From an uncultured Eubacteriales bacterium (GTDB lineage: Bacteria > Bacillota > Clostridia > Lachnospirales > Lachnospiraceae), in the NCBI GenBank assembly GCA_900549105.1, contig URND01000133.1, forward strand, positions 1 through 7,321: DNA of 7,321 nt, read 5' to 3'. The position numbers and the translations under genes were made by a program. Below, piece by piece: positions 1 through 4,865 of this stretch. Position 1 is the first letter of the stretch. Every line of letters starts with the position of its first letter. Below the pieces are notes generated by a model that was given only the letters and a program-made list of their open reading frames with translations, was not told the DNA's origin and searched no databases.

Positions 1-35
1 TCGTATTCCTGCCCTTTAATTGTTTAAAAATACGA
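1..35 (-). terminator. possible terminator stem of the lipoprotein gene, at the window edge
   Basis: TCGTATT at 1-7 and AATACGA at 29-35 form a perfect 7-bp inverted repeat just downstream of the leftward lipoprotein stop codon. The loop is long (21 nt). Any T-tract would lie beyond the left edge, so a rho-independent terminator is only a suggestion. Confidence 0.3.
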
Positions 36-40
36 CATGA

Positions 41-973
41 CTATTGAATCGTTGCACCGCAACTACTACATTTATAGCCGTCCACTACTGTTTCGTTGTA
101 TGCTGATGTATCTTCTACCCACCTTGACTCCGTTACTGCATCATGATGAATGTAATCTACAACTTCATCAAAAGGCACCGTAGAAAAGCCACCACATGCA
201 TAATTTCCTGCAAGCATTTGACTTTTTCCATGTTCTATGATATAATTAGTTATATCAGCACCACAACCATTGCAGATATCCTTCCAAACAGTCCCATACA
301 CTGGTTCATCATACGCCTCAGAGATAATAACCTCCTCATAATGCCCTGTAGCATCATGGTGAACTACATGTGACTGCTCTACCCAATTATGCTTATGCTC
401 TGTTTCAGGTGCCTGTGTCTCAGGCTTAGGCGCTGAGGTACTCGGCTGAGAAGTACTCGGCTTAGTTGTATTACCGCTACTCGAAGAACCGCCTCCCGAA
501 CTACTACCCCGACTTGGTGATGGAGTTGGATTACTACTCGGAGTAGCTGGTTTAGAACTTCCACCACTAGAAGGATTCTCAGACGGTTTAGAGGCCGTTT
601 CACTACCTGAATTGTTCGATGTATTCTCATTATTATTGTTACTGCTATTTCCAGTATTTTTATTACTGGAATTATTTTTATTGTCAGCTACTTTTTTTGA
701 CGTTTCACTTTTAGTCACTTCATCCTTAGTATCTGTTTTCTTACTGTTCTTTGTTGAATCATCCTTTTCATCCGAGGCTTTCTTACCCGTTTCCTTTGCT
801 TTCTTTTTATTTGCATTTTTGGCGGCCCCGGTTGGTTTTTTGCTGGTTTCCGCACTTGTAGTACTTTCCTGTTTTGACATGCTCTCATGATTATCATTCT
901 GGCCGCATCCACCAAAACACAGAACAGTACATAAACCTATTGCTAAAGCAATCATTCTCATTCGTCTACACAT
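41..973 (-). CDS. secreted lipoprotein with low-complexity linker and duplicated Cys/His C-terminal module
   Basis: A 310-residue protein that I cannot assign to a named family; the role is unknown. Residues 1-22 are a lipoprotein signal peptide (basic start MCRRMRM, hydrophobic ALAIGLCTVLCF, then GGC with Cys23 as the likely lipidated residue; Phe at -3 is slightly atypical). Residues 24-190 are a disordered Lys/Ser/Thr/Asn- then Pro/Ser/Gly-rich wall-spanning linker. Residues 193-310 are a compact domain opening with HKHNW, with CxxC pairs at 234/237 and 302/305. This domain looks like two copies of one unit: HHDA...AYDEPV...CNGCGADI and HHDA...AYNETV...CSSCGATI. Metal binding is plausible but inferred. 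The start at 973 has AAAGAGG about 10 nt upstream. Transcription probably comes from the promoter at 1045-1073, back to back with a small regulator gene that may control it. It is probably exported and membrane-anchored. Confidence 0.85.
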   Translation of the reverse strand: MCRRMRMIALAIGLCTVLCFGGCGQNDNHESMSKQESTTSAETSKKPTGAAKNANKKKAKETGKKASDEKDDSTKNSKKTDTKDEVTKSETSKKVADNKNNSSNKNTGNSSNNNNENTSNNSGSETASKPSENPSSGGSSKPATPSSNPTPSPSRGSSSGGGSSSSGNTTKPSTSQPSTSAPKPETQAPETEHKHNWVEQSHVVHHDATGHYEEVIISEAYDEPVYGTVWKDICNGCGADITNYIIEHGKSQMLAGNYACGGFSTVPFDEVVDYIHHDAVTESRWVEDTSAYNETVVDGYKCSSCGATIQ

Positions 974-1022
974 ATGTTTTCAACCTCTTTCCGACAACTT
1001 ATGAATTCTCGTCTTAAATATA

Positions 1023-1052
1023 TTGTCCATTTATGGCTAATATGATTATAGT
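1023..1052 (+). promoter_or_regulatory. rightward promoter of the small XRE gene
   Basis: TTGTCC (1023-1028) and TATAGT (1047-1052) are separated by 18 bp. Transcription would start near 1058, about 20 nt upstream of the AAAGGA ribosome binding site. Its -10 overlaps the -10 of the divergent lipoprotein promoter. Confidence 0.5.
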
Positions 1053-1059
1053 CCATAAC
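1025..1059. promoter_or_regulatory. candidate operator: repeated GTCCAT sites
   Basis: GTCCAT occurs at 1025-1030, overlapping the rightward -35, and again at 1051-1056, just after the rightward -10. TTATGG (1031-1036) and CCATAA (1053-1058) are also inverted relative to each other. The 9-mer GTCCATAAC (1051-1059) recurs inverted as GTTATGGAC at 1111-1119, inside the regulator's coding sequence. The layout suggests autoregulation by the adjacent XRE protein. Confidence 0.4.
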
Positions 1060-1073
1060 CGGGTATCATTCAA
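1045..1073 (-). promoter_or_regulatory. leftward sigma-A-type promoter of the lipoprotein gene
   Basis: On the minus strand TTGAAT (1073-1068) is followed after exactly 17 bp by a perfect TATAAT (1050-1045). Transcription would begin near 1038, giving a leader of about 65 nt before the lipoprotein start. It overlaps the opposing promoter of the small regulator, so one bound repressor could affect both. Confidence 0.65.
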
Positions 1074-1093
1074 GTGAAAGGATGGTACTTTTT

Positions 1094-1297
1094 ATGATTT
1101 CATATGAACCGTTATGGACAACCCTTAAAAATAAGAACATTTCTCAATATCAACTTATACATAAATACAATATTTCCGCTGGACAGCTTTCACGCCTCAG
1201 AAGCAATTCGAATGTTTCCACGCATACCCTCAATACTTTATGTAATATTTTAGATTGCAGATTAGAGGATATCGCTGTATTTATCAAAGATTCCTAA
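1094..1297 (+). CDS. small Cro/C1-type (XRE) helix-turn-helix regulator
   Basis: A 67-residue single-domain DNA-binding protein. The helix-turn-helix spans roughly residues 5-60: the QYQLIHKY segment is helix 2, SAGQLSRLR looks like the recognition helix, and TLNTLCNILDCRLEDI is the typical closing helix pair of this family. I prefer the ATG at 1094 (MISYEPLW) because AAAGGA lies 11 nt upstream. An upstream in-frame ATG at 1082 abuts that same AAAGG and would have no room for a ribosome binding site. It is transcribed divergently from the lipoprotein gene across repeated GTCCAT sites, so local repression of itself and its neighbour is the simplest inference. No ligand or partner domain is present. 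Confidence 0.85.
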   Translation: MISYEPLWTTLKNKNISQYQLIHKYNISAGQLSRLRSNSNVSTHTLNTLCNILDCRLEDIAVFIKDS

Positions 1298-1322
1298 TCT
1301 GATTATCCCTATATGAATACTT

Positions 1323-1556
1323 TCACTCTACAATGCCGGTTATAGTTTCTTCTGTGGAATTCTCCTTTTCCATCTGTTCAATAATCTCCATCAGCTGATT
1401 CTCTACATCGTCAAGCAAATCTCTGTACAACTCAACTACAGAAATAGCCTTTATTTCCCCTGCTGTTTCCAAACCATAGGAACAGATTTCAAGTGTTTTT
1501 TTCATATCTGTGACTTTTTCAAATACATTGGTAATCTTGTCAAAGATTTTTTCCAT
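1323..1556 (-). CDS. small helical protein of unknown function
   Basis: I do not recognise this 77-residue protein. It is predicted all-helical: an amphipathic N-terminus (MEKIFDKITNVFEKVTDMKK), a short middle with one Cys, then an acidic helix with coiled-coil character (LYRDLLDDVENQLMEIIEQMEKEN) and a polar tail. There is no signal peptide or membrane segment. The ATG at 1556 is preferred because AAAGGGG ends 12 nt upstream, whereas the alternative ATG at 1568 directly abuts that purine run. It is read divergently from the XRE gene at 1675 through a promoter flanked by two palindromic operators, which suggests tight repression by that XRE protein. An antirepressor or regulator partner is possible, but nothing in the sequence proves it. 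Confidence 0.65.
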   Translation of the reverse strand: MEKIFDKITNVFEKVTDMKKTLEICSYGLETAGEIKAISVVELYRDLLDDVENQLMEIIEQMEKENSTEETITGIVE

Positions 1557-1579
1557 ATTCTTATTCATCCCCTTTGTTT

Positions 1580-1598
1580 TGACACTTACTAAATGTCA
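1580..1598. promoter_or_regulatory. palindromic operator, copy 1 (TGACA-N9-TGTCA)
   Basis: A 19-bp inverted repeat with perfect TGACA/TGTCA arms and a centre sharing TnACTnAA with copy 2. Both are followed by TTTTT. It lies just downstream of the predicted start of the leftward gene. Confidence 0.7.
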
Positions 1599-1609
1599 TT
1601 TTTCATAGA

Positions 1610-1638
1610 ATTTTAGCATATAATCTCCTATATGACAA
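1610..1638 (-). promoter_or_regulatory. leftward sigma-A-type promoter between paired operators
   Basis: On the minus strand TTGTCA (1638-1633) and TAAAAT (1615-1610) are separated by exactly 17 bp. The start would be near 1603. The -35 lies inside the right palindromic operator, and the left operator begins just after the predicted start, so a repressor bound to both would block this promoter. A rightward TATAAT at 1619-1624 could serve the XRE gene at 1675, but it has no good -35. Confidence 0.65.
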
Positions 1639-1651
1639 TCACTGAATGTCA
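1633..1651. promoter_or_regulatory. palindromic operator, copy 2 (TGACA-N9-TGTCA)
   Basis: The second 19-bp palindrome lies 53 bp (about five helical turns) from copy 1 and overlaps the leftward -35 box. Over 24 aligned bases, including the trailing T-run, the copies differ at only three positions. The adjacent XRE protein is the likely ligand. Confidence 0.7.
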
Positions 1652-1674
1652 TTTTTAAATAGGAGTATATATCC

Positions 1675-1926
1675 ATGTATAAAAACAAAACACCCGATGG
1701 CCGGAACAATCTCTGCGGTCTAAAAATAATGGAATACCGAAAACAGCATAAATCTTTATCACAAAGGAAATTAGCCGATATGCTGCAACTAAACGGACTG
1801 GACATCGATAAAAATGCCATCCAGCGTATTGAATCCGGTCAACGTTTTGTTACTGATATTGAATTAAAAGTAATTGCTAAAGTTTTAAATGTGAGTTTAG
1901 ACCAGTTACTTAACAACGAATCTTAG
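1675..1926 (+). CDS. XRE-family transcriptional regulator (83 aa)
   Basis: A single-domain Cro/C1-type helix-turn-helix protein. The domain spans about residues 16-80: GLKIMEYRKQ (helix 1), LSQRKLADML (helix 2), an extended turn with GLDIDKN, AIQRIESGQR as the recognition helix, and ELKVIAKVLNVSLDQLL closing the fold. The longer loop between helices 2 and 3 is seen in a subset of Firmicutes XRE repressors of phage and mobile elements. The ATG at 1675 has AGGAG with 9-nt spacing. The divergent intergenic region to its left carries two matching 19-bp palindromes, so it probably represses itself and the small leftward gene. A rho-independent terminator follows at 1970-2007. Confidence 0.88.
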   Translation: MYKNKTPDGRNNLCGLKIMEYRKQHKSLSQRKLADMLQLNGLDIDKNAIQRIESGQRFVTDIELKVIAKVLNVSLDQLLNNES

Positions 1927-1969
1927 GGAGTACATCAAACGACATATTAAAATTCAAATAAAATACAGT

Positions 1970-2007
1970 CCGTATCTGATGATTTTTTAATCTGATATGG
2001 GTTTTTT
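1970..2007 (+). terminator. rho-independent terminator of the 83-aa XRE gene
   Basis: CCGTATCTGAT (1970-1980) pairs with ATCTGATATGG (1990-2000) through 11 positions, with one T-T mismatch and one G-U, around a 9-nt loop. GTTTTTT follows. It lies 44 nt after the stop codon. Confidence 0.8.
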
Positions 2008-2061
2008 CTTTACAGCAATTCATTGCCCCGGTTTCCGGCTCAAACTATTATATGCAAATGT

Positions 2062-2078
2062 TATCTCGTTTTGAGATA
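2062..2078. promoter_or_regulatory. candidate operator upstream of the 68-aa XRE gene
   Basis: TATCTC (2062-2067) and GAGATA (2073-2078) are perfect inverted arms around GTTTT. A related palindrome AAGATATCTT at 2107-2116 lies nearer the gene, just upstream of the ribosome binding site. TATTAT at 2101-2106 may be the -10, but no convincing -35 was found. Autoregulation is inferred. Confidence 0.45.
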
Positions 2079-2133
2079 TTTTTCAATGTGCAGATGAAAT
2101 TATTATAAGATATCTTCACAGAGGTGAATTGTC

Positions 2134-2340
2134 ATGAAATATTATGAACGTATTAAAGCCCTACGTGAAGATGCTGATAAAACACAAAGAGAACTGGCAT
2201 CCTACCTTAACATTGCTCAAAACACTTATTCTCAATTTGAAACCGGAAAACGCGAAATCTCCATAGAATTGCTTATTAAAATATGTCAGTATTTTCAGGT
2301 ATCTTCTGATTACATTCTTGGTTTGAGCGACAAAAAATGA
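2134..2340 (+). CDS. XRE-family transcriptional regulator (68 aa)
   Basis: A compact HTH_3-type repressor of a kind common in prophages and integrative elements. MKYYERIKALREDADKTQRE forms helix 1 and the start of helix 2. TQRELASYLN is helix 2, AQNTYSQFETGKRE is the recognition helix with its conserved G-K/R end, and IELLIKICQYFQVSSDYILGLS is the canonical family ending. The length is typical of single-domain members, with no sensing domain. AGAGGTGA lies 6 nt upstream of the ATG. The stop codon is followed at once by a strong terminator, so the gene is monocistronic. It is the nearest regulator to the replication/integration block and may be the element's repressor, but its target sites are not identified beyond the upstream palindromes. 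Confidence 0.9.
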   Translation: MKYYERIKALREDADKTQRELASYLNIAQNTYSQFETGKREISIELLIKICQYFQVSSDYILGLSDKK

Positions 2341-2382
2341 GCCTTATCGGATTATCAAAAATAATCTTGATAGGGCTTTTTT
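2341..2382 (+). terminator. rho-independent terminator of the 68-aa XRE gene
   Basis: GCCTTATCGGATTAT (from 2341) pairs with ATAATCTTGATAGGGC (to 2376) over about 14 pairs with one bulge, and TTTTTT follows. It begins directly after the TGA stop. Confidence 0.85.
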
Positions 2383-2419
2383 ATTTATCTAAATATTAAA
2401 CTTCTTTTCTAATCCCCCT

Positions 2420-2484
2420 ACACTATATCAAATCCGATACTATGTGTAAGGTTCCTCCACCGGCAAAGCCATACTGCCGCTTTG
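2420..2484. repeat. two adjacent hairpins
   Basis: The first is imperfect: TACAC-TATATC near 2420-2430 against GATACTATGTGTA ending near 2449. The second is CAAAGC (2464-2469) against GCTTTG (2479-2484), with a competing CGGCA (2461-2465)/TGCCG (2475-2479) pairing. They lead directly into the larger nested structure. Confidence 0.5.
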
Positions 2485-2485
2485 T

Positions 2486-2604
2486 TCCTCTTGGCTATAA
2501 ATTATTTTGCTTCCAAATTTCCTGTCAAGTCCAGGCCCGCAGCCTGTGCATTTTAGACTTGACAGGGATTTGGGAAGCATAAATATAATGAACGCTCAAG
2601 AGGA
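2486..2604. repeat. 119-nt nested inverted repeat
   Basis: The outer arms TCCTCTTG (2486-2493) and CAAGAGGA (2597-2604) are a perfect 8-bp match. Inside, 2508-2531 and 2556-2579 pair at 21 of 24 positions, including TGCTTCC/GGAAGCA and CCTGTCAAGTC/GACTTGACAGG. The apex holds a perfect CAGGC-CCGCA-GCCTG hairpin (2532-2546). The structure is too long and too AT-poor after its arms to be an ordinary terminator. A single-strand origin, a structured RNA or a miniature element are the alternatives. Confidence 0.75.
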
Positions 2605-2859
2605 TGAAAATGAGTGTTTCCCCGAATCACTTTTTTACAACTCCAGCGCATTTCCAAATTTCTTTGTTAAGATTCTTTTTTCTCAATTATTCTATAAGCC
2701 CTCTAGTGAATTTTATTCAAAAAAAAATAATAAATATTCATTTTTTAATAATGTTTTCAAAGAATTAGCCGTAATCCAGTAAAAACGCTTGGATTTAATC
2801 AAACATGCCCAAAACACGCTATTTTCACTCTAAACAGCTTTTGAATCCAGAACCCACTG

Positions 2860-3107
2860 AAAGTCGTTAAAAACCGCTTCTTCTTGCATGAATCGACTTT
2901 TTGTTTTTTAAAAACCCATCTAAAGTCGTTAAAAACCGCTTCTTCTTGCATGAATCAACTTTTTGTTTTTTAAAAACCCATCTAAAGTCGTTAGAAACCG
3001 CTTCTTCTTGCATGAATCAACTTTTTGTTTTTTAAAAACCCACCTAAAGTCGTTAGAAACCACATCTTCTTTCACAAAACAACTTTTCATTCAAAAACCC
3101 TTTAAAA
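2860..3107. repeat. four tandem copies of a 62-bp unit
   Basis: AAAGTCGTT begins at 2860, 2922, 2984 and 3046, an exact 62-bp period. The first three copies differ by only a few substitutions; the fourth is clearly degenerate in its second half. Each unit carries AAAGTCG near its start and CGACTTT or CAACTTT about 20 nt later, followed by a T-run and the near-palindrome GTTTTTTAAAAAC. Since 62 is not a multiple of three and no frame crosses the array, it is non-coding. Shared substitutions (copies 1-2, 2-3 and 3-4) suggest stepwise duplication. Confidence 0.9.
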
Positions 3108-3200
3108 ACCCTTAAAAGGAGCCTTTTTTCGCATGGTTCTAAAACTAACTTTCAGAAAACACCCTTAAACGTCAGGATACGTTTCATTTTCGAGAGATTT

Positions 3201-3209
3201 TGCTATTAT
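3201..3209 (+). promoter_or_regulatory. extended -10 promoter of the sigma-like gene
   Basis: TGCTATTAT fits an extended -10 (TGn-TATTAT). No good -35 is seen 16-18 bp upstream, which extended -10 promoters can tolerate. Transcription would start near 3216, about 25 nt before the ATG. Confidence 0.4.
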
Positions 3210-3240
3210 CTATGCCCCCTGTTAGAAAGTGGGTTGAATA

Positions 3241-3657
3241 ATGAAAGAATTGAAAATTTATTCAAATCATTTAAGTAGCAAGGTTTCCGTTTCAAACGAG
3301 GTCTATAGTGCTTATATGGACCCTGTTTGGAGAGAAAAAAAGCAGTCGCAGAGACGGAAAGCATTGTTTGAAGCAGATAATATGAGCATTGTCTCTATCG
3401 AGAGTATAGGCTCTACGATTGCTGCCCAAGATACACCGGAGACTATCTACCTTCTGAAAGAACAGCGCCGGGAAATCATGAGAGCTATCTCAGCTCTCCC
3501 TGCCGCTGACGCGGAATTGATTGTTTGGGTGTATTTTGAAAAACGAACGCTTTCCGATTATTCGGAAAAAACCGGAATTCCTAATTCCACGTTGGCCTAT
3601 CGCCATAAACGGGCATTGAAAAGGCTGAAGGAGATTTTTAAAAACTCCATAAATTAA
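3241..3657 (+). CDS. sigma-70 region 4-like helix-turn-helix regulator of the element
   Basis: A 138-residue protein whose C-terminal part (about 75-133) resembles sigma-70 region 4: EQRREIMRAISALPAADAEL, then LSDYSEKTGIPNSTLAYRHKRALKRLK as the helix-turn-helix that would contact a -35 element. The N-terminal part (VSVSNEVYSAYMDPVWREKK) matches, from memory, the start of sigma-like proteins widespread in Firmicutes integrative and conjugative elements. It lacks a recognisable region 2, so it may act as an activator or partial sigma factor. The ATG at 3241 has only a weak GTGGG 7 nt upstream. It sits between the structured non-coding region and the replication operon, so controlling that operon is the natural inference. 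An ArpU-like phage regulator is the main alternative. Confidence 0.78.
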   Translation: MKELKIYSNHLSSKVSVSNEVYSAYMDPVWREKKQSQRRKALFEADNMSIVSIESIGSTIAAQDTPETIYLLKEQRREIMRAISALPAADAELIVWVYFEKRTLSDYSEKTGIPNSTLAYRHKRALKRLKEIFKNSIN

Positions 3658-3670
3658 TGTAACTCAATTT

Positions 3671-3718
3671 TGAGAGGTGCAGAATATGCGGGGGGCCGCC
3701 TCTCTTAAAAATTTCTAA
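3671..3718 (+). promoter_or_regulatory. possible leader peptide/attenuator hairpin upstream of the replication operon
   Basis: TGAGAGGTG (3671-3679) is a good ribosome binding site for an ATG at 3686 that encodes MRGAASLKNF and stops at 3718. The same GAGAGG (3672-3677) is complementary to CCTCTC (3699-3704) inside the mini-frame, so the message can fold and hide its own ribosome binding site. No U-tract follows, so it is not an ordinary terminator. A role in coupling translation to the downstream genes is inferred. Confidence 0.4.
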
Positions 3719-3812
3719 AAAATTTTCCAAATTTTTCGTAATCTCGATTATTTTTGTCCCTTATATATGTGAAACCGTTTATTTTTATCAGTAGTAGAAA
3801 GGAGTGGGGATT

Positions 3813-4178
3813 ATGGGAAAATCTAATCCTCGGACCGTCTATCTGACGGCCCTTAATGATGTAACTTCAAGGAAACCGAATTGCTTGACTGTAAAAATTG
3901 GCGAATCGCGCGATTATGTTGACGGACAACCATCAAACAAGCTGACCTCAACTTACATCGACATTCTGGTTAAAGGTCTGGGGGCCGCCAAAGTCGTATT
4001 CCCATACCGGGCCGGATTAGCCGAAGAGCTTGACCGGCAGCTTGAGTTCGGCGAGCGGTTTGCCCTGGCAGATATCGGTGTCGTTCTGGATGCCAAAATT
4101 AGTGTTTATGACGGTAGCTTATCCATCAAATTCTTGATGGAAGAAAAGGAAACGGAGAGTGAAAGTTTTGAAATCTAA
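3813..4178 (+). CDS. unknown protein with acidic tail, first gene of the replication operon
   Basis: I do not recognise this 121-residue protein. It alternates short hydrophobic strands and polar turns (RTVYLTALNDV, CLTVKIGE, TYIDILVKGL, KVVFPY, ALADIGVVLDAKISVYDGSLSIKFLM), suggesting a mainly beta fold, and ends in an acidic tail (EEKETESESFEI). There is no signal peptide or membrane segment. The ATG at 3813 is chosen because AAAGGAG lies 8 nt upstream; the GTG at 3804 overlaps that site. Its stop overlaps the next gene by 20 bp, and the replication initiator follows. A beta-rich protein with an acidic tail beside a rolling-circle initiator could bind single-stranded DNA, but this is a guess from context and shape with no motif to prove it. 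A promoter TATATA lies near 3763-3768. Confidence 0.75.
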   Translation: MGKSNPRTVYLTALNDVTSRKPNCLTVKIGESRDYVDGQPSNKLTSTYIDILVKGLGAAKVVFPYRAGLAEELDRQLEFGERFALADIGVVLDAKISVYDGSLSIKFLMEEKETESESFEI

Positions 4179-4731
4179 ACCAAATTCAAGGAAGTTCAAT
4201 CCAACGTTTTGGCTGAAACCCGTGAATGTTCTACCCAAAATGGGAACTTCGGCGTTCGACCGATTTTGTTACCGCTGGTTTTGCGAATCCAACGAACGGC
4301 AGGTCAATCCGGCCCTTGTGCCACGGCTGGATGATATTGATATCATCCTTCGGGAAATGTCCGAATTTAATGGATATTGCACTGAAAACATAGGGGTCAA
4401 TAATCTCGGCCTCGCATATGCCGCGCTGACCATTGCCGGTATACGGCCTGACATCAAAGAAAACGGTGTAGTTGCTGAAATCAGCTATAAATTGCTGGTC
4501 GTTACACGCCAATACTTCCAGATGACCCGCGGACTTGACTGCTCCCCTTTTGTGGAGTGGATTAATCCACACCGGATTATCTTGTATATCCCGGTCAGTA
4601 CTATCGGTTTGCGTAACTTCGAAAATATACAGGCCGAATATTCGCTGTGGCAACGTCAGCAGATGGCACGTAAAGCATCAAACGAACGTCGATTATCGGA
4701 AGCTATAACCCGGTATCGAAAGCAGCGTTAA
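4159..4731 (+). CDS. unknown conserved-looking protein of the replication operon
   Basis: A 190-residue soluble protein that I cannot assign to a family. It has a basic N-terminus (KVLKSKPNSRKFNPTFW), an aromatic/Cys patch (FDRFCYRWFCESNE, about 34-47), a helical middle (DDIDIILREMSEFNGYC...LGLAYAALTIAG), a hydrophobic stretch around IILYIPVSTIGL (not long enough for a confident membrane segment) and a strongly basic helical C-terminus (RQQMARKASNERRLSEAITRYRKQR) that could touch nucleic acid. The GTG start at 4159 has AAAAGGA 8 nt upstream; a TTG at 4168 is an alternative. It overlaps the preceding gene by 20 bp, implying translational coupling, and the candidate origin lies just downstream. 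An accessory replication role is inferred from position only. Confidence 0.75.
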   Translation: MKVLKSKPNSRKFNPTFWLKPVNVLPKMGTSAFDRFCYRWFCESNERQVNPALVPRLDDIDIILREMSEFNGYCTENIGVNNLGLAYAALTIAGIRPDIKENGVVAEISYKLLVVTRQYFQMTRGLDCSPFVEWINPHRIILYIPVSTIGLRNFENIQAEYSLWQRQQMARKASNERRLSEAITRYRKQR

Positions 4732-4749
4732 ACGGGCGATAAGCGGTGA

Positions 4750-4831
4750 CCGTTCCGTCTTGATGTTCCGCTCCCCCGGAGGAGCGGGACGAAAGGCGGA
4801 GCGGGAACGGCTTCGCCCCATTAACTTGATA
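4750..4831. other. candidate double-strand origin: GC-rich hairpins plus AACTTGATA
   Basis: CCGTTCC (4750-4756) pairs with GGAACGG (4804-4810), enclosing CCGCTCC (4768-4774) paired with GGAGCGG (4781-4787). GGAGCGGGA occurs twice (4781-4789 and 4798-4806), so two alternative folds compete. Thirteen bases further on, AACTTGATA (4823-4831) matches the core of the phiX174 gene A nick site (CAACTTG/ATA) and resembles CTTGATA of pC194-type plasmids. A second CTTGAT lies at 4759-4764. Placement directly upstream of the replication initiator fits a rolling-circle origin. Confidence 0.55.
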
Positions 4832-4865
4832 GAGATTATACATTAACAGAAGGGAATGTTCAAGT

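Larger units (their letters stand above)
2383..3240. other. structured region without a convincing gene (about 860 bp)
   Basis: No reading frame here has both a good ribosome binding site and protein-like composition. The left half holds three consecutive inverted repeats (2420-2449, 2464-2484, 2486-2604). The middle is plain AT-rich DNA, and the right half holds a 62-bp tandem repeat array. The last 60 bp carry the promoter of the sigma-like gene. Such a region in a rolling-circle element could hold a single-strand origin, an untranslated RNA or a partition/incompatibility locus; which of these is not decided by the sequence. Confidence 0.6.

Noticed and set aside
612..890. rightward frame rich in Leu, Phe and Ser
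   Set aside because: It is the antisense reading of the Lys/Ser/Thr-rich lipoprotein linker, with no ribosome binding site; other frames in this stretch (379-630, 715-915) are likewise shadows.
1596..1820. 74-codon leftward frame
   Set aside because: It runs antisense across the start of the 83-aa XRE gene and through its operators, with no ribosome binding site.
2610..2768. 52-codon frame with AAGAGGA 5 nt before an ATG
   Set aside because: The ribosome binding site is decent, but the purines belong to the inverted-repeat arm. The peptide is low-complexity Phe/Ile/Asn without features, so it was not called.
2507..2782. 91-codon rightward frame
   Set aside because: It starts at TTG inside the 119-nt inverted repeat, has no ribosome binding site and runs through AT-rich sequence giving Phe/Asn/Lys runs. 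Its first third is just the translated hairpin.
2860..3107. CRISPR array
   Set aside because: The whole 62-bp unit repeats without variable spacers, and no cas gene is present.
3663..3720. rho-independent terminator after the sigma-like gene
   Set aside because: The GAGAGG/CCTCTC stem is real, but AAAAATTTC rather than a T-run follows, so termination is unsupported.
4231..4653. 140-codon leftward frame
   Set aside because: It is antisense to the second replication-operon gene, with no ribosome binding site or promoter; the sense frame has a good start and is coupled to its neighbour.
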